Assembly: GCF_905220705.1 (NCBI RefSeq) | Contig: NZ_CAJNAT010000027.1 | Coordinates: 36,492 to 100,491 of the forward strand | Origin: Paraburkholderia domus | GTDB lineage: Bacteria; Pseudomonadota; Gammaproteobacteria; Burkholderiales; Burkholderiaceae | DNA: 64,000 bases | Direction: 5' to 3' | Shown: in pieces, positions 1 through 8,658 of the stretch | Layout of the letters: every line of letters begins with the position of its first letter | How positions within the stretch are numbered: position 1 is the stretch's first letter | Made by a program: the position numbers and the translations under genes | Notes under the pieces: generated by a model | What the model saw: only the letters and a program-made list of their open reading frames with translations | Told to the model about the DNA's origin: nothing | Database searches by the model: none

Positions 1-446
1 CCGCGCTAAAGAAGTATGGTCAGAAAAGGGGAATCGCGTCCCTGTGCGTTGGCGGAGGCGAAGCCACTGCGATTGCTTTTGAACTCGTGTTATTGCGGGC
101 ACGGACGGCTACTGGGAGAATCGCGCGTTAGCGTCATGAAGGTTGGCGTGTTGCGTTCAAGCTTTCCGAGTGACGGTGGCTTGAGCGTTGAGTATCTATC
201 GACCGTTGAATGGCGGCTTTGGGCTTGGCAGCGGACCTCCTTTGTCGGATAGCGAAGGACAGCTTGGGTATGCTACTGCCTCATGCATTGGGGCTTATGC
301 GCTTCGATCGCTCCTCAAGCGAAGTGAACGATATGAACGACCCCCACCCATCGCTACATGCCGCGTCAGCGGTACATCGGTGGCCGCCGATCGCTACCGA
401 ACAGAAATCGGTGATCATATTGGCCTACTCAGCTGGAGGATCCATC
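1..446. other. Gene-free left flank, probable IS110 non-coding left end
   Basis: No reading frame here resembles a protein I know. Overlapping frames in all phases run through it, as expected for GC-rich non-coding DNA. The last 100-300 bases directly precede the start of an IS110-type transposase reading frame. In IS110-group elements the DNA upstream of the transposase is the non-coding left end that encodes the bridge RNA (family knowledge). A remnant of that region may therefore lie here, but I cannot fix its boundary. Confidence 0.35.
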
Positions 447-776
447 ATGACGCGTACGATCGTGGGTGTGGACATCGCAAAAAACGTAGTGCAGGTGCAC
501 TGGGTCGATCCAGAAACCGGCGAGATCGTGAACAGGCCTGTCAAACGGGCGGCGCTTCTCGAATATTTCGCCAATGGCCGTCCTTGTCTTATCGGTATGG
601 AGTCTTGTAGCGGATCCCAACACTGAGCGCGGCGATTGATCGAGATGGGCCACTAGGTGAAGTCGATGCCAGCGAAATTCGTCAAGGCATTCAACATCCG
701 CAACAAGAACGATGCGGCCGGTGCACGAGCAATCTGGATAGCCACGCAGATGGACAGCAAGGGAGATAACGTCAAG
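447..776 (+). pseudogene. IS110 family transposase, 5' part (two nonsense codons)
   Basis: The frame starts with MTRTIVGVDIAKNVVQVHW, the N-terminal start of the DEDD (RuvC-like) domain of IS110 transposases, with the first catalytic Asp in GVDIAKN. It reads GMESCSGSQH and then hits TGA at 624-626, where the family normally has Trp. The same frame continues with family sequence (MPAKFVKAFNIRNKNDAA) but has a TAG at 654-656 in the GH(E)VK region. There is no frameshift, only two stop codons. Homology ends where an IS256-type element begins near 777. The rest of the gene resumes near 2191. The gene is dead. Confidence 0.85.
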
Positions 777-2179
777 AGTGGTGTATGAGCAGTTTGATGG
801 CCATCGATTTCAAGCGGCGAGTTTCTGCTGAGCCGGTCGATCGCCTTGCACCGGTTCGCCGTCCTCGAAGGCGATGCCCTCAAGCAACAGCTTGATCTTT
901 TCTGGGCCGTTAATGCGGCGCCAAGTCTTCTCAGCTTCGTCGATCAGCTTGAATGCCAAGCCAAGGAAGGTCGGGCGCGACACGCAATTGCGCGTACGTG
1001 TTGTGCGGTGTCGCACCGTCGCGAAGGTCGACTCGATCGCGTTAGTCGTGCGCAAATGCTGCCAGTGCTCGGATGGAAAGTCATAGAACGCCAACAAGTT
1101 CTCTCGATCCTTTTTCAGCGTCTCGGCGGCCTTCGGATATTTCGCTGCATAGATCGACACGAAACGATCGAACGCGGCATGTGCCTCGGCGCGCGTGGCG
1201 GCCATCCAGATCGCCTGCATATCCGCCTTCGCGCGCCCCTGTTGCGACTTCGGCAGCGCATTGAGCACGTTGCCCATCTTGTGAAACCAGCAGCGCTGGC
1301 CACGCGTCGCCGGAAACACTTCTTCCAGGGCCGCCCAGAAGCCCATTGCGCCGTCGCCAACAGCCAGCAATGGCCCCGCCTGCAAGCCACGCGCTTTCAG
1401 GTCCAGCAGCAGCTCCAGCCACGACGCCTTCGTCTCACGGTAGCCGTCGCCGATCGCCACGCGCTCTTTGCTCCCATCCGGCCTCACGCCGATGATCACC
1501 AGCAGGCATTGACCGTCCGAATTCTCGCTGCGCAGCCCGGTGTGAATGCCGTCGACCCACCAGTACACATAGCGCGATTTCGACAAGTCTCGCTTGCTCC
1601 AGGCCACTTGTTCTTCGGTCCATTGCGCCTTTAGCCGGCTCACCACATTCGCCGACAAACCCTTGGCATCCTCGCCCAACAGCACGCTCAATGCTTCGCT
1701 CATGTCGCCCGTCGAGATGCCCTTCAGATACAGCCACGGCAACGCGGCGCTCACGCGGGGCGACTTCCTCACGTACGGCGGCACGATCGACGAATTGAAC
1801 TTCACGCCTGATCCCGATCGATCGCGCACCTTCGGCACTTTCACCGGAATCGGCCCGGCCGCCGTCAATATCTCGCGTTCCGGCAAGTAGCCGTTGCGCA
1901 CCACGGCGCGTTGCCCCTGCATGGTCTTGACGTTCGCGAACCGCTCCATTAGCTCTGCCAGCTCCGCTTCAATCGCTTGTTGAATCACCTGCCGTGCTCC
2001 TTGGCGGACCAACTCGTCCAGGCCGAGACCGGCACCCGATAGACCGATGACTTCTTTTTCCGTAAACTTGCTCATGGTGGATGGTTTGTTGTTTGCTGGT
2101 TTCCGACTTCGACAATCAGATTCTCAGCTGAAACCTCCACCGCCTTCAACCTTCCGCCTCAACTCCCCCGTACACCACT
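777..2179 (-). mobile_element. IS256-family insertion sequence
   Basis: The element is bounded by imperfect terminal inverted repeats. Both ends read AGTGGTGTA inward (left from 777, right from 2179 on the complement) and stay similar for about 21 bases. It carries one transposase gene on the minus strand and sits inside an IS110 transposase gene. I see no convincing 8-9 bp target duplication. About 60 codons of the host IS110 gene are also missing at the junction, so the insertion was accompanied or followed by a deletion. The exact ends are approximate. Confidence 0.75.
810..2075 (-). CDS. IS256 family transposase (Mutator type)
   Basis: This 421-residue protein has the full length and architecture of IS256/Mutator transposases. 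The DDE catalytic triad is visible: Asp175 in WWVDGIHTG, Asp241 in AVGDGAMGFW, and Glu348 in the TTNAIESTFATVRHRT segment near the C terminus. The CWFHKMGNVLN block between the second Asp and the Glu is also typical. The frame is uninterrupted from ATG at 2075, so the enzyme may be active. It catalyses cut/copy transposition of the surrounding element. It runs opposite to the interrupted IS110 gene. Confidence 0.95.
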   Translation of the reverse strand: MSKFTEKEVIGLSGAGLGLDELVRQGARQVIQQAIEAELAELMERFANVKTMQGQRAVVRNGYLPEREILTAAGPIPVKVPKVRDRSGSGVKFNSSIVPPYVRKSPRVSAALPWLYLKGISTGDMSEALSVLLGEDAKGLSANVVSRLKAQWTEEQVAWSKRDLSKSRYVYWWVDGIHTGLRSENSDGQCLLVIIGVRPDGSKERVAIGDGYRETKASWLELLLDLKARGLQAGPLLAVGDGAMGFWAALEEVFPATRGQRCWFHKMGNVLNALPKSQQGRAKADMQAIWMAATRAEAHAAFDRFVSIYAAKYPKAAETLKKDRENLLAFYDFPSEHWQHLRTTNAIESTFATVRHRTTRTRNCVSRPTFLGLAFKLIDEAEKTWRRINGPEKIKLLLEGIAFEDGEPVQGDRPAQQKLAA

Positions 2180-2190
2180 TCCGACTTTAG

Positions 2191-2700
2191 CTCACAGCAA
2201 GGAAGTTCGACACGTTGCGTGAGCAATGGAAAGGTCTGGATAAGCTGCATCGGCAGATCTGCCAGATAGAGCGGCGGTTACAGGAGTGGATGAAGAACGA
2301 TCAGGCTGCCAAAGCAATAGCAGTGATTCCGGGCGTGGGCCTGCTTACCGCGACAGCGGCAGTGGCAACGATGGGGCACGCCAAAGCCTTAAAAACCGGC
2401 CGCGAGTTTGCTGCGTGGCTCGGTCTCGTGCCGGGGCAGACGGGTTCCGGCGCCAAGATAGAGCTACAGGGAATCAGTAAACGAGGTGATACCTATCTCA
2501 GGACTTTGCTCGCTTACGGCGTGCGGAGCATCATCTATCGTGTGAAAGAGCCAGGTCCATCGGTGACGCAGATGAAACAGCGGCGTCCGTTGAACGTCCT
2601 CATCGTCGCGATGGCCAACAAGCTTGCCCGAATAATCCGGGCAATGCTGGCACATCAACGGCCCTACCGGAAAGACTACGAAAGCGTTAAACGGGCTTGA
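2191..2700 (+). pseudogene. IS110 family transposase, 3' part
   Basis: In frame from about 2191 this encodes the C-terminal half of an IS110 transposase (Transposase_20 / helix-hairpin-helix region): AIAVIPGVGLLTATAAVATM, then FAAWLGLVPGQTGSGAK, GISKRGDTYLRTLL and RRPLNVLIVAMANKLARI. These contain the conserved Gly/Ser-rich active-site segment of the family. There is no proper start codon and it is cut off from its N-terminal half by the IS256 element. Together the two halves lack roughly 60 central residues of the usual ~340. Confidence 0.88.
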
Positions 2701-3666
2701 TTTCTCTGGTCTATCGGAAGGTTGTGCTGAAGGGATGGACCGTCAAAAGTTGCGGTGGCATTCGAGTGTGATGGCACCCATTAGCGAGCCGGTGTCAAGT
2801 GAGCAAACAATACCCACGACTGCGCAAGCAGCCGATTTGGAATTTCAATATCCGACCGCAGTAGCTGAGCGCGCCAGCGAAGCATCGGCATGCCGCTGGA
2901 TTTGACGACTGCGGCGCACTGGTCGCGCTGTCGGCGCAAGGTGGCTATCTGAAAGCGAAACTGAATCTCAGAAAGTGACACAGGCGAACTGAGAAAAACT
3001 GTCTTAGTCAAGCATTCGGGGCCCGGTGTCGCGGACGCGACAGAACGCGGTTGAAATCACGCTATCTACCCGATGCATTCGCGCGAAGGCGCTCACGCAG
3101 ACCGGCGAAATCGGATCTCTCACGCCGGACTGAGCTGCGTCAACGAAGAAGCGATTCTTCAGTTTGCGTCGCCCGCGCAGAGATCTCTATACGTCTGTGG
3201 CGCTTCTAGTTCGTTTGAACTATTCATCAAACCCTGCAAGTTCACTCCTTCGGTCCACGACAGGCAGCCCTGCTCGACCCTAAAGTCGATGCAGTTCCAG
3301 TCCGATCAGGCACGGAGCGCGGCAGCGACCTATTCGATGCGCCCTGAGCCAGCTCAACGGACGGAGGTTTTCACACTGCCCTTCGTTAGCGGCTTCGGCG
3401 GGTCTTCAAGTGTGAACCGCCTGAAGCCGTGCCGAGAGTGCCAATCCGTCGCGCAGACCATTCTCGAAGGTAGAGGCGCCTGGCTCGACGGGTCCCGCGG
3501 ATTTCGCTCTGCTCGGGCAGCAGTGGCGCCGGGAGGTCGGCATCGACAGATTGAAAGTTTGCGTCGTTGCAACGGCACAAGCTGCGCGCGGGCGATGTGC
3601 TTGTGGTCATGCTGTACGAACGTCACTCATCACAGACGATCAGATTTCGACAAAGAGGACAGGCAG
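2701..3666. other. Gene-free stretch between IS110 remnant and catabolic operon
   Basis: Nearly 1 kb with no recognisable gene. The first part should contain the right end of the IS110 remnant. A 76-codon minus-strand frame at 2781-3011 and an open frame upstream of 3667 show no domain and are judged chance frames. The promoter for the acyl-CoA operon starting at 3667 should lie in the last few hundred bases, but I cannot point to a convincing -35/-10 pair. Confidence 0.5.
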
Positions 3667-4863
3667 ATGGATTTACGCTTTACCGAAGAGGAGCAGGCTT
3701 TCCGGGAAGAAGTCAGGGCCTTCGTGCAAGCCAGTCTTCCGGTCGATATTCGCGGCAAGGTGCTCAGCCACCAGCGCATCGAGAAGGACGACTACGTGCG
3801 CTGGCATCGTATCCTGCACGCTCACGGTTGGGGCGCGCCGACCTGGCCGAAGGAGTTCGGTGGTACTGGCTGGAATGCGATGCAGCGGCTCATCTTCGAC
3901 ATCGAGACGGGACGCGCGGGCGCGCCGCGCTTGCTGCCGTTCGGTCTCACGATGATCGGGCCGGTGCTGATGAAATACGCGAGCCCGGAACTTCAGGCAC
4001 GCTTTTTGCCGCGTATCCCGGCCGTCGACGACTTCTGGTGCCAGGGTTATTCGGAGCCCGGTTCAGGCTCGGATCTCGCTTCGCTCAAAACGCGCGCGGT
4101 GAGAAAGGGGGATCGCTACATCGTGAATGGCCAGAAGACCTGGACCACGATGGCGCATCACGCTGACTGGATCTTCTGCCTCGTGCGCACCGACGGAGAA
4201 TCGCGGCCGCAGGAAGGCATTTCGATGCTGCTGATCGACATGAAGTCGGCTGGCGTGACGGTGCGTCCCATCGTGACGCTCGACGGTGGCCACGATGTCA
4301 ATGAAACGTGGTTCGAAGACGTCGAGGTTCCCGTAGCGAATCTGGTCGGCGAGGAGAATCGCGGCTGGACCTACGCGAAGTATCTGCTCGGACATGAGCG
4401 TACGGGCATCGCCGGCATCGGCCACTGCTATCGCGAGTTGCGTCTGTTGAAGCATCACGCCGCGCAAGCGTCCGATGGTGCAGGCGGCACGATGATCGAT
4501 AACGTGCGCATGCGCGACAAGATCGCACGCGTCGAAATGGACCTGATGGCGCTGGAGATGCTGTTGTTGCGCGTGGCCACTGCCGGCGCTGGAAAGGGGC
4601 CAGGGCCGGAGGCCTCGATTGTGAAGATCCGCGGCTCGGAACTCCAGCAGGATCTCGCCATGCTGCAGCAGGAGGTCGCGGGACCGCACGGCTGGCCCTT
4701 CTCGCCGCAATGGCTTGAGCCTGGCGCCGAGCAGCCGGTCAGCGGACCGGCGTGGGCTGCGCCTTCGGCGTCCACCTATTTCGACATGCGTAAGACGTCG
4801 ATCTACGGCGGAGCAACCGAAGTGCAGAAAAACATCATCTCCAAGATGATCCTCGGCTTCTAG
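3667..4863 (+). CDS. Acyl-CoA dehydrogenase, PimC-like large subunit
   Basis: A 398-residue FAD acyl-CoA dehydrogenase. The start at 3667 (MDLRFTEEEQAF) was chosen over the longer open frame because family homology begins there and a purine-rich GAGGACAGG precedes it. It matches the pimeloyl-CoA dehydrogenase large-subunit type: WGAPTWPKEFGGTGW near residue 55, QGYSEPGSGSDLASLKT near 126, and a long insert in the C-terminal half. Glu244 in LLGHERT sits where isovaleryl/long-chain members keep the catalytic base. It lacks the RxxFG FAD motif and the QLHGG motif, both of which the next gene has. It therefore probably works as a heteromer with that gene, 9 bases downstream. Electrons would go to ETF. 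Chain type is inferred, not proven. Confidence 0.88.
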   Translation: MDLRFTEEEQAFREEVRAFVQASLPVDIRGKVLSHQRIEKDDYVRWHRILHAHGWGAPTWPKEFGGTGWNAMQRLIFDIETGRAGAPRLLPFGLTMIGPVLMKYASPELQARFLPRIPAVDDFWCQGYSEPGSGSDLASLKTRAVRKGDRYIVNGQKTWTTMAHHADWIFCLVRTDGESRPQEGISMLLIDMKSAGVTVRPIVTLDGGHDVNETWFEDVEVPVANLVGEENRGWTYAKYLLGHERTGIAGIGHCYRELRLLKHHAAQASDGAGGTMIDNVRMRDKIARVEMDLMALEMLLLRVATAGAGKGPGPEASIVKIRGSELQQDLAMLQQEVAGPHGWPFSPQWLEPGAEQPVSGPAWAAPSASTYFDMRKTSIYGGATEVQKNIISKMILGF

Positions 4864-4872
4864 GAAACAACC

Positions 4873-6000
4873 ATGGACTTCACTTACAGCGAAGAGCAGC
4901 AGATGCTCGCGGACAGTCTGCGCCGTTTTGTCGACACAGAATACACTTTTGAAAAGCGGCGCAGGAGCGCACGCGAAGGCGCGAGCTTCGATCCGAAAGT
5001 CTGGAAGATGCTCGCGGAGATGGGTGTCATCGGGCTCACGGTGCCGGACAACTATGGCGGCTTTGGCGAAGGTTCCGCCACCCGTCTCGTCGTGCAGCGC
5101 GAACTAGGCCGAGCACTCGTGCACGAGCCGGTCATTCCGGGCGGTGTCATCGCGACGGAAGTGTTGAATGCGTTTGGCAGTCCGGCGCAGAAAGATACGT
5201 GGCTTCCGGCCATCGCAAGCGGCGAACGCATCATGACCACGGCCTGGCTCGAACCCGGCTCGCGCTACCGACCGGAAAGCGTGTGCACGGTCGCAGCGCA
5301 GACGCAGGATGGCTATGTCCTGAATGGCATCAAATCGCTGGCGTGGCACGGCGAAGTGGTCGATGCGATTCTGCTCACCGCGAAGCTCGATGGCGGCGAC
5401 AATATTGGACTCTTTATCGTGCCGCGCGAGGCACCTGGGCTGACGGTGACGGGCTACCCGACCATCGATGGTCAACGCGCTGCGGACCTGAAGCTGGAAG
5501 GCGTCGTGATCGGCAAAGAAGCGATCGTCGGCCTGCCGGGTCAAGGGCTCACCGCGCTCGAGCATGGTCTCGATCACGGCATTGCAGCCATGTGCGCCGA
5601 GGCGGCAGGGGCGATGGAAAAATTGATCGAGATCACCGCAGAGTATTTGCGTACCCGTCGCCAGTTCGGCCAGCCGTTGGGCGCTTTTCAGGCGCTGCAG
5701 CACCGCATGGCCGCCATGCTCGTGCAGAAGGAACTGGCGCTGTCGATGGCCTATGTCGCAGCCCAGGCGCTCGACGAAACAGATCCGGCACAGCGTCGTC
5801 GTATGGTGTCGGCTGCCAAGGTCGCGGTCGCGAAAGCGGGGCGCTTTGTCGGGCAACAGGCGGTGCAACTGCATGGCGGCATGGGCGTGACGGACGAACT
5901 GGAGGTCGGCGACTACCTGAAGCGCCTGACGATGTTCGACCCGTTACTTGGAGATAGCGACTACCACGTCGCGCGTTATTGCGAAGTCATGCAAGGCTGA
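4873..6000 (+). CDS. Acyl-CoA dehydrogenase, PimD-like small subunit
   Basis: A 375-residue acyl-CoA dehydrogenase fold protein that pairs with the gene immediately upstream. It has the N-terminal helical domain, a beta domain around residues 125-215, and a C-terminal helical domain with RRQFG (262-266) and QLHGGMG (332-338), both used for FAD binding across the dimer. The catalytic Glu of the isovaleryl type is replaced (GLDHGIAAM, 232-240), and no YEG-type Glu is visible near the C terminus. It is thus the complement of the upstream subunit. Family knowledge: PimD-type and FadE-type split dehydrogenases. The expected reaction is alpha,beta-dehydrogenation of a dicarboxylyl or branched acyl-CoA. 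Confidence 0.86.
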   Translation: MDFTYSEEQQMLADSLRRFVDTEYTFEKRRRSAREGASFDPKVWKMLAEMGVIGLTVPDNYGGFGEGSATRLVVQRELGRALVHEPVIPGGVIATEVLNAFGSPAQKDTWLPAIASGERIMTTAWLEPGSRYRPESVCTVAAQTQDGYVLNGIKSLAWHGEVVDAILLTAKLDGGDNIGLFIVPREAPGLTVTGYPTIDGQRAADLKLEGVVIGKEAIVGLPGQGLTALEHGLDHGIAAMCAEAAGAMEKLIEITAEYLRTRRQFGQPLGAFQALQHRMAAMLVQKELALSMAYVAAQALDETDPAQRRRMVSAAKVAVAKAGRFVGQQAVQLHGGMGVTDELEVGDYLKRLTMFDPLLGDSDYHVARYCEVMQG

Positions 6001-6002
6001 CC

Positions 6003-6782
6003 ATGTCGATGATCGAGGTGTCCGTCGAGAGCGGCGTCGCTACGCTTGTGCTCGCGAATCCCGGGCGCAAGAACGCAATCAATCCCGCCTTGATGCGCGA
6101 ACTGGAAGTCGTGCTCGAAGCGCTGCGTCGCGATGAGTCTGTCAAGGCGCTTGTGCTGACGGGCGCGGGCGATGATTTTAGCGCCGGGGGCGATATCTCA
6201 TCCTCGCCGGGCGGAACCGACGCTGTCACGATCCGCGCACGCCTGCTCGACTACCATCGCGTGTTGAAAACGCTGGTCGATTTCGATCGTCCGGTCATCG
6301 CGGTGGTCGACGGCGTGGCCTATGGCGCCGGTTTTGGTCTGGCGTTGCTCGCGGACTTCGTCGTGGCGTCCGACCGCGCGCGCTTCTGTTTCGCTTTCTC
6401 CCGGATTGGTCTCGTACCCGATTTCGGCGTGGCCTACACACTGCCGCGAATGATCGGCATCCAGCGAGCGCGGGCACTGATTTATTCCGCCCGCCAGATC
6501 TCCGCCTCAGAAGCGCTCGCGCTCGGGATCGTGCTGGAGGTGCATCCGCCTGCGACGCTCGCCTCGCGCGCACGCGAACTGGCTTTGGCCACGGCTTCGC
6601 TATCCCCCGAGGGATTCGCGCTGACGAAGCGTCTATTGGCGCAAACCTGGGAGCTGGATTTCGCATCGCTACTGGATGCCGAAGCGAACGCCCAGGCCCT
6701 AGCGACGACCTCGCCCTATGTGGCCGACGCAGTCGGTCGTTTCATGCGCAAGGAAGCGCCGGTATTCCAGTGGCCGGAGTAG
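6003..6782 (+). CDS. Enoyl-CoA hydratase/isomerase (crotonase) family
   Basis: A 259-residue crotonase. The start at 6003 follows the upstream stop by two bases, so it is translationally coupled to the dehydrogenase pair; a slightly earlier in-frame ATG at 5979 lies inside the previous gene. Oxyanion-hole segments are visible: DFSAGGDISS near residue 63 and GVAYGAGFGLALLAD near 105, followed by SRIGLVPDFGVAYTLPR. It should hydrate the 2-enoyl-CoA made by the two preceding subunits. The substrate is not deducible from the sequence. Confidence 0.88.
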   Translation: MSMIEVSVESGVATLVLANPGRKNAINPALMRELEVVLEALRRDESVKALVLTGAGDDFSAGGDISSSPGGTDAVTIRARLLDYHRVLKTLVDFDRPVIAVVDGVAYGAGFGLALLADFVVASDRARFCFAFSRIGLVPDFGVAYTLPRMIGIQRARALIYSARQISASEALALGIVLEVHPPATLASRARELALATASLSPEGFALTKRLLAQTWELDFASLLDAEANAQALATTSPYVADAVGRFMRKEAPVFQWPE

Positions 6783-6865
6783 CCATCTGACAGGACCACG
6801 GGCCGGCGTGATCGGCGACACACCCGCTTTCCGCGCGGCCCCAATAAAACTGAGGAGTTCAACCC

Positions 6866-7654
6866 ATGGCTCGGATACCTAAACCCATCATCCGTTCCGA
6901 CATTGCATACAGCAGGCCGGATCGTATCGTCGTACGCGGCAAGGATCTGCCCAACGAGATTCTGGGACATATGAATCTCGGCGATTTTGCGTATCTGCAA
7001 TTGACGGGGAAAACCGCGACGCGCGAGCAGTCGGCGATGTTCAACGCCATTCTCATTACACTCGTCGAGCACGGCATGACGCCAAGCGCGATTGCCGCGC
7101 GCATGACGTATGCGGGCGCGCCGGAGTCGCTACAGGCCGCCGTCGCCGCAGGGCTTTGCGGGCTCGGCTCCGTGTTCGTCGGCAGCATGGAAGGGGCGGC
7201 GCGTATGCTGTCCGAGGCGTTGCCGAAAGGGGGCGACGGTGCCGACCTCGAAAAGATTGCGCGTGATACCGTAGCCGCGTATCGGGCGCGTGGGGCCACC
7301 GTGCCGGGCCTCGGCCATCCGCTGCACAAGCCGGTGGATCCGCGCACGCCGCGTCTGTTCGAACTTGCCGCGCAAAATGGCATGGCGGGAGACTACGTGC
7401 GGTTGATGAAGCTGATCGGTGAAGAAGCCGAGCGCGTGTCCGGCAAGTCGCTGCCGATCAACGCGACGGGCGCGGCTGGCGCGATCTGTTGTGAGTTCGG
7501 GTTTCCCTGGACCATCGTGCGCGGCTTCGGTGTCATGGCGCGAGCGATCGGCCTCGTCGGGCATCTGATGGAAGAAACGCAAAAGCCGATGGCGGTTGAA
7601 ATCTGGCAGCGTATCGAGGACGAGGCGTCTGCCCATCTGCACGGCGATGCGTGA
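6866..7654 (+). CDS. Citryl-CoA lyase-like (citrate synthase superfamily)
   Basis: A 262-residue protein with the small citrate-synthase-like fold annotated as citryl-CoA lyase. Visible marks are the GLGHPLHKPVDPRTPRL segment with the catalytic His near residue 152, and RAIGLVGHLMEE towards the C terminus. It is much shorter than true citrate synthase (~430 residues). It would catalyse C-C cleavage or Claisen condensation of a 3-hydroxy-3-carboxyacyl-CoA. It sits 83 bases after the crotonase in the same direction, with its own GAGG ribosome site. The operon thus encodes two unrelated lyase types (compare 11051-11857). Confidence 0.8.
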   Translation: MARIPKPIIRSDIAYSRPDRIVVRGKDLPNEILGHMNLGDFAYLQLTGKTATREQSAMFNAILITLVEHGMTPSAIAARMTYAGAPESLQAAVAAGLCGLGSVFVGSMEGAARMLSEALPKGGDGADLEKIARDTVAAYRARGATVPGLGHPLHKPVDPRTPRLFELAAQNGMAGDYVRLMKLIGEEAERVSGKSLPINATGAAGAICCEFGFPWTIVRGFGVMARAIGLVGHLMEETQKPMAVEIWQRIEDEASAHLHGDA

Positions 7655-7784
7655 GCGGATGTCTCGGGCAGTAGTACCTGGAATCGGGGTGAACCCGGCT
7701 CTGCGTCCGGCGTTGTGAAATGCGCGAGCCGCTACGTGCGGCGCGCGTCTGGAATCATTCGAATACGCAACTGGAGCACCCTCC

Positions 7785-8633
7785 GTGAGTGATCTCGCGT
7801 TGAATCTCGATGACTGGGCCGGCCGCGTCGAGATGGCCGAAGACGAACTCTCGGCGTTTCCCCGTCTGGCGATGGCGTCGACACTCGATGTCGAAGACGC
7901 CATTGCGGGCGCCGCGCTGCCGCCCCTTTGGCACTGGCTGTACTTTCTGCCGGTGACGCCGCTTTCACAGGTCGGTGTCGACGGGCATCCGCGGCGCGGC
8001 GGCTTTCTGCCGCCCGCGCCTTTGCCGCGTCGCATGTGGGCAGGCGGACGGTTGAGCTTTCATGCTCCGCTCGTCATCGGCGAGCGCGCGAGCCGAACCT
8101 CGACGATCGTGCGCATTGAACAGAAGGCGGGCCGCAGCGGACAACTTGTATTCGTCACTGTGCGACACCGAATCGAAGCAAACGGCGAGCTGAAGATCGA
8201 AGAAGAGCAGGACATCGTCTATCGTGACGCGCCGCAAGCGGGGGCGCCTGTCAAGGCACCCGAGGCAGCGCCGACAGACGAACTGTGGCAGCGCACGATC
8301 ACCGCCGACCCGGTGCTGCTGTTTCGCTATTCGGCGCTGACCTTCAACGGCCACCGGATTCATTACGATGCCCCCTATGCGACGCGTGAAGAGGGCTACC
8401 CGGACCTCGTCGTACACGGTCCGCTGATCGCCACGATGCTGGCCGGTCTCGTCCGCGAGGAACGGCCGGACGCGGGGCTTCGCAGCTTCTCGTTCGCGGC
8501 AGTGCATCCCACTTTTGCGGGCAATCCTTTCACGCTATGCGGCAAGCCTTCCGATGATGGCAAGCAGGTGGACCTCTGGGCGCGCGACCACCATGGCCAT
8601 CTAACGATGCGTGCGGCCGCGACGCTCGACTGA
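7785..8633 (+). CDS. FAS1-like dehydratase / mesaconyl-C4-CoA (itaconyl-CoA) hydratase family
   Basis: A 282-residue protein starting with GTG (preceded by a CTGGAG ribosome-site candidate). It has the double-hotdog architecture of mesaconyl-C4-CoA hydratase-type proteins: an N-terminal FAS1-like hotdog with LPPLWHWLYFLP near 45 and LPRRMWAGGRLSFHAPL near 83, then a C-terminal half with RYSALTFNGHRIHYDAPYA and VVHGPLIATM. These are the MaoC-type catalytic Asn/His region and the trailing VHGP loop. The family includes Ich, itaconyl-CoA hydratase. The following three genes (dehydrogenase, CoA-transferase, CitE-like lyase) match that pathway's other members, which supports the role by context. 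Confidence 0.82.
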   Translation: MSDLALNLDDWAGRVEMAEDELSAFPRLAMASTLDVEDAIAGAALPPLWHWLYFLPVTPLSQVGVDGHPRRGGFLPPAPLPRRMWAGGRLSFHAPLVIGERASRTSTIVRIEQKAGRSGQLVFVTVRHRIEANGELKIEEEQDIVYRDAPQAGAPVKAPEAAPTDELWQRTITADPVLLFRYSALTFNGHRIHYDAPYATREEGYPDLVVHGPLIATMLAGLVREERPDAGLRSFSFAAVHPTFAGNPFTLCGKPSDDGKQVDLWARDHHGHLTMRAAATLD

Positions 8634-8658
8634 ACTTCACATCCTCTTTTTCACGCCC

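Noticed and set aside
2781..3011. 76-codon minus-strand frame after the IS110 remnant
   Set aside because: It has no domain and sits in what should be the IS right end or flank; it is probably a chance frame.
3073..3666. In-frame N-terminal extension of the PimC-like dehydrogenase
   Set aside because: The extension has no homology and is Arg/Ser-rich; the family start and a ribosome site are at 3667.
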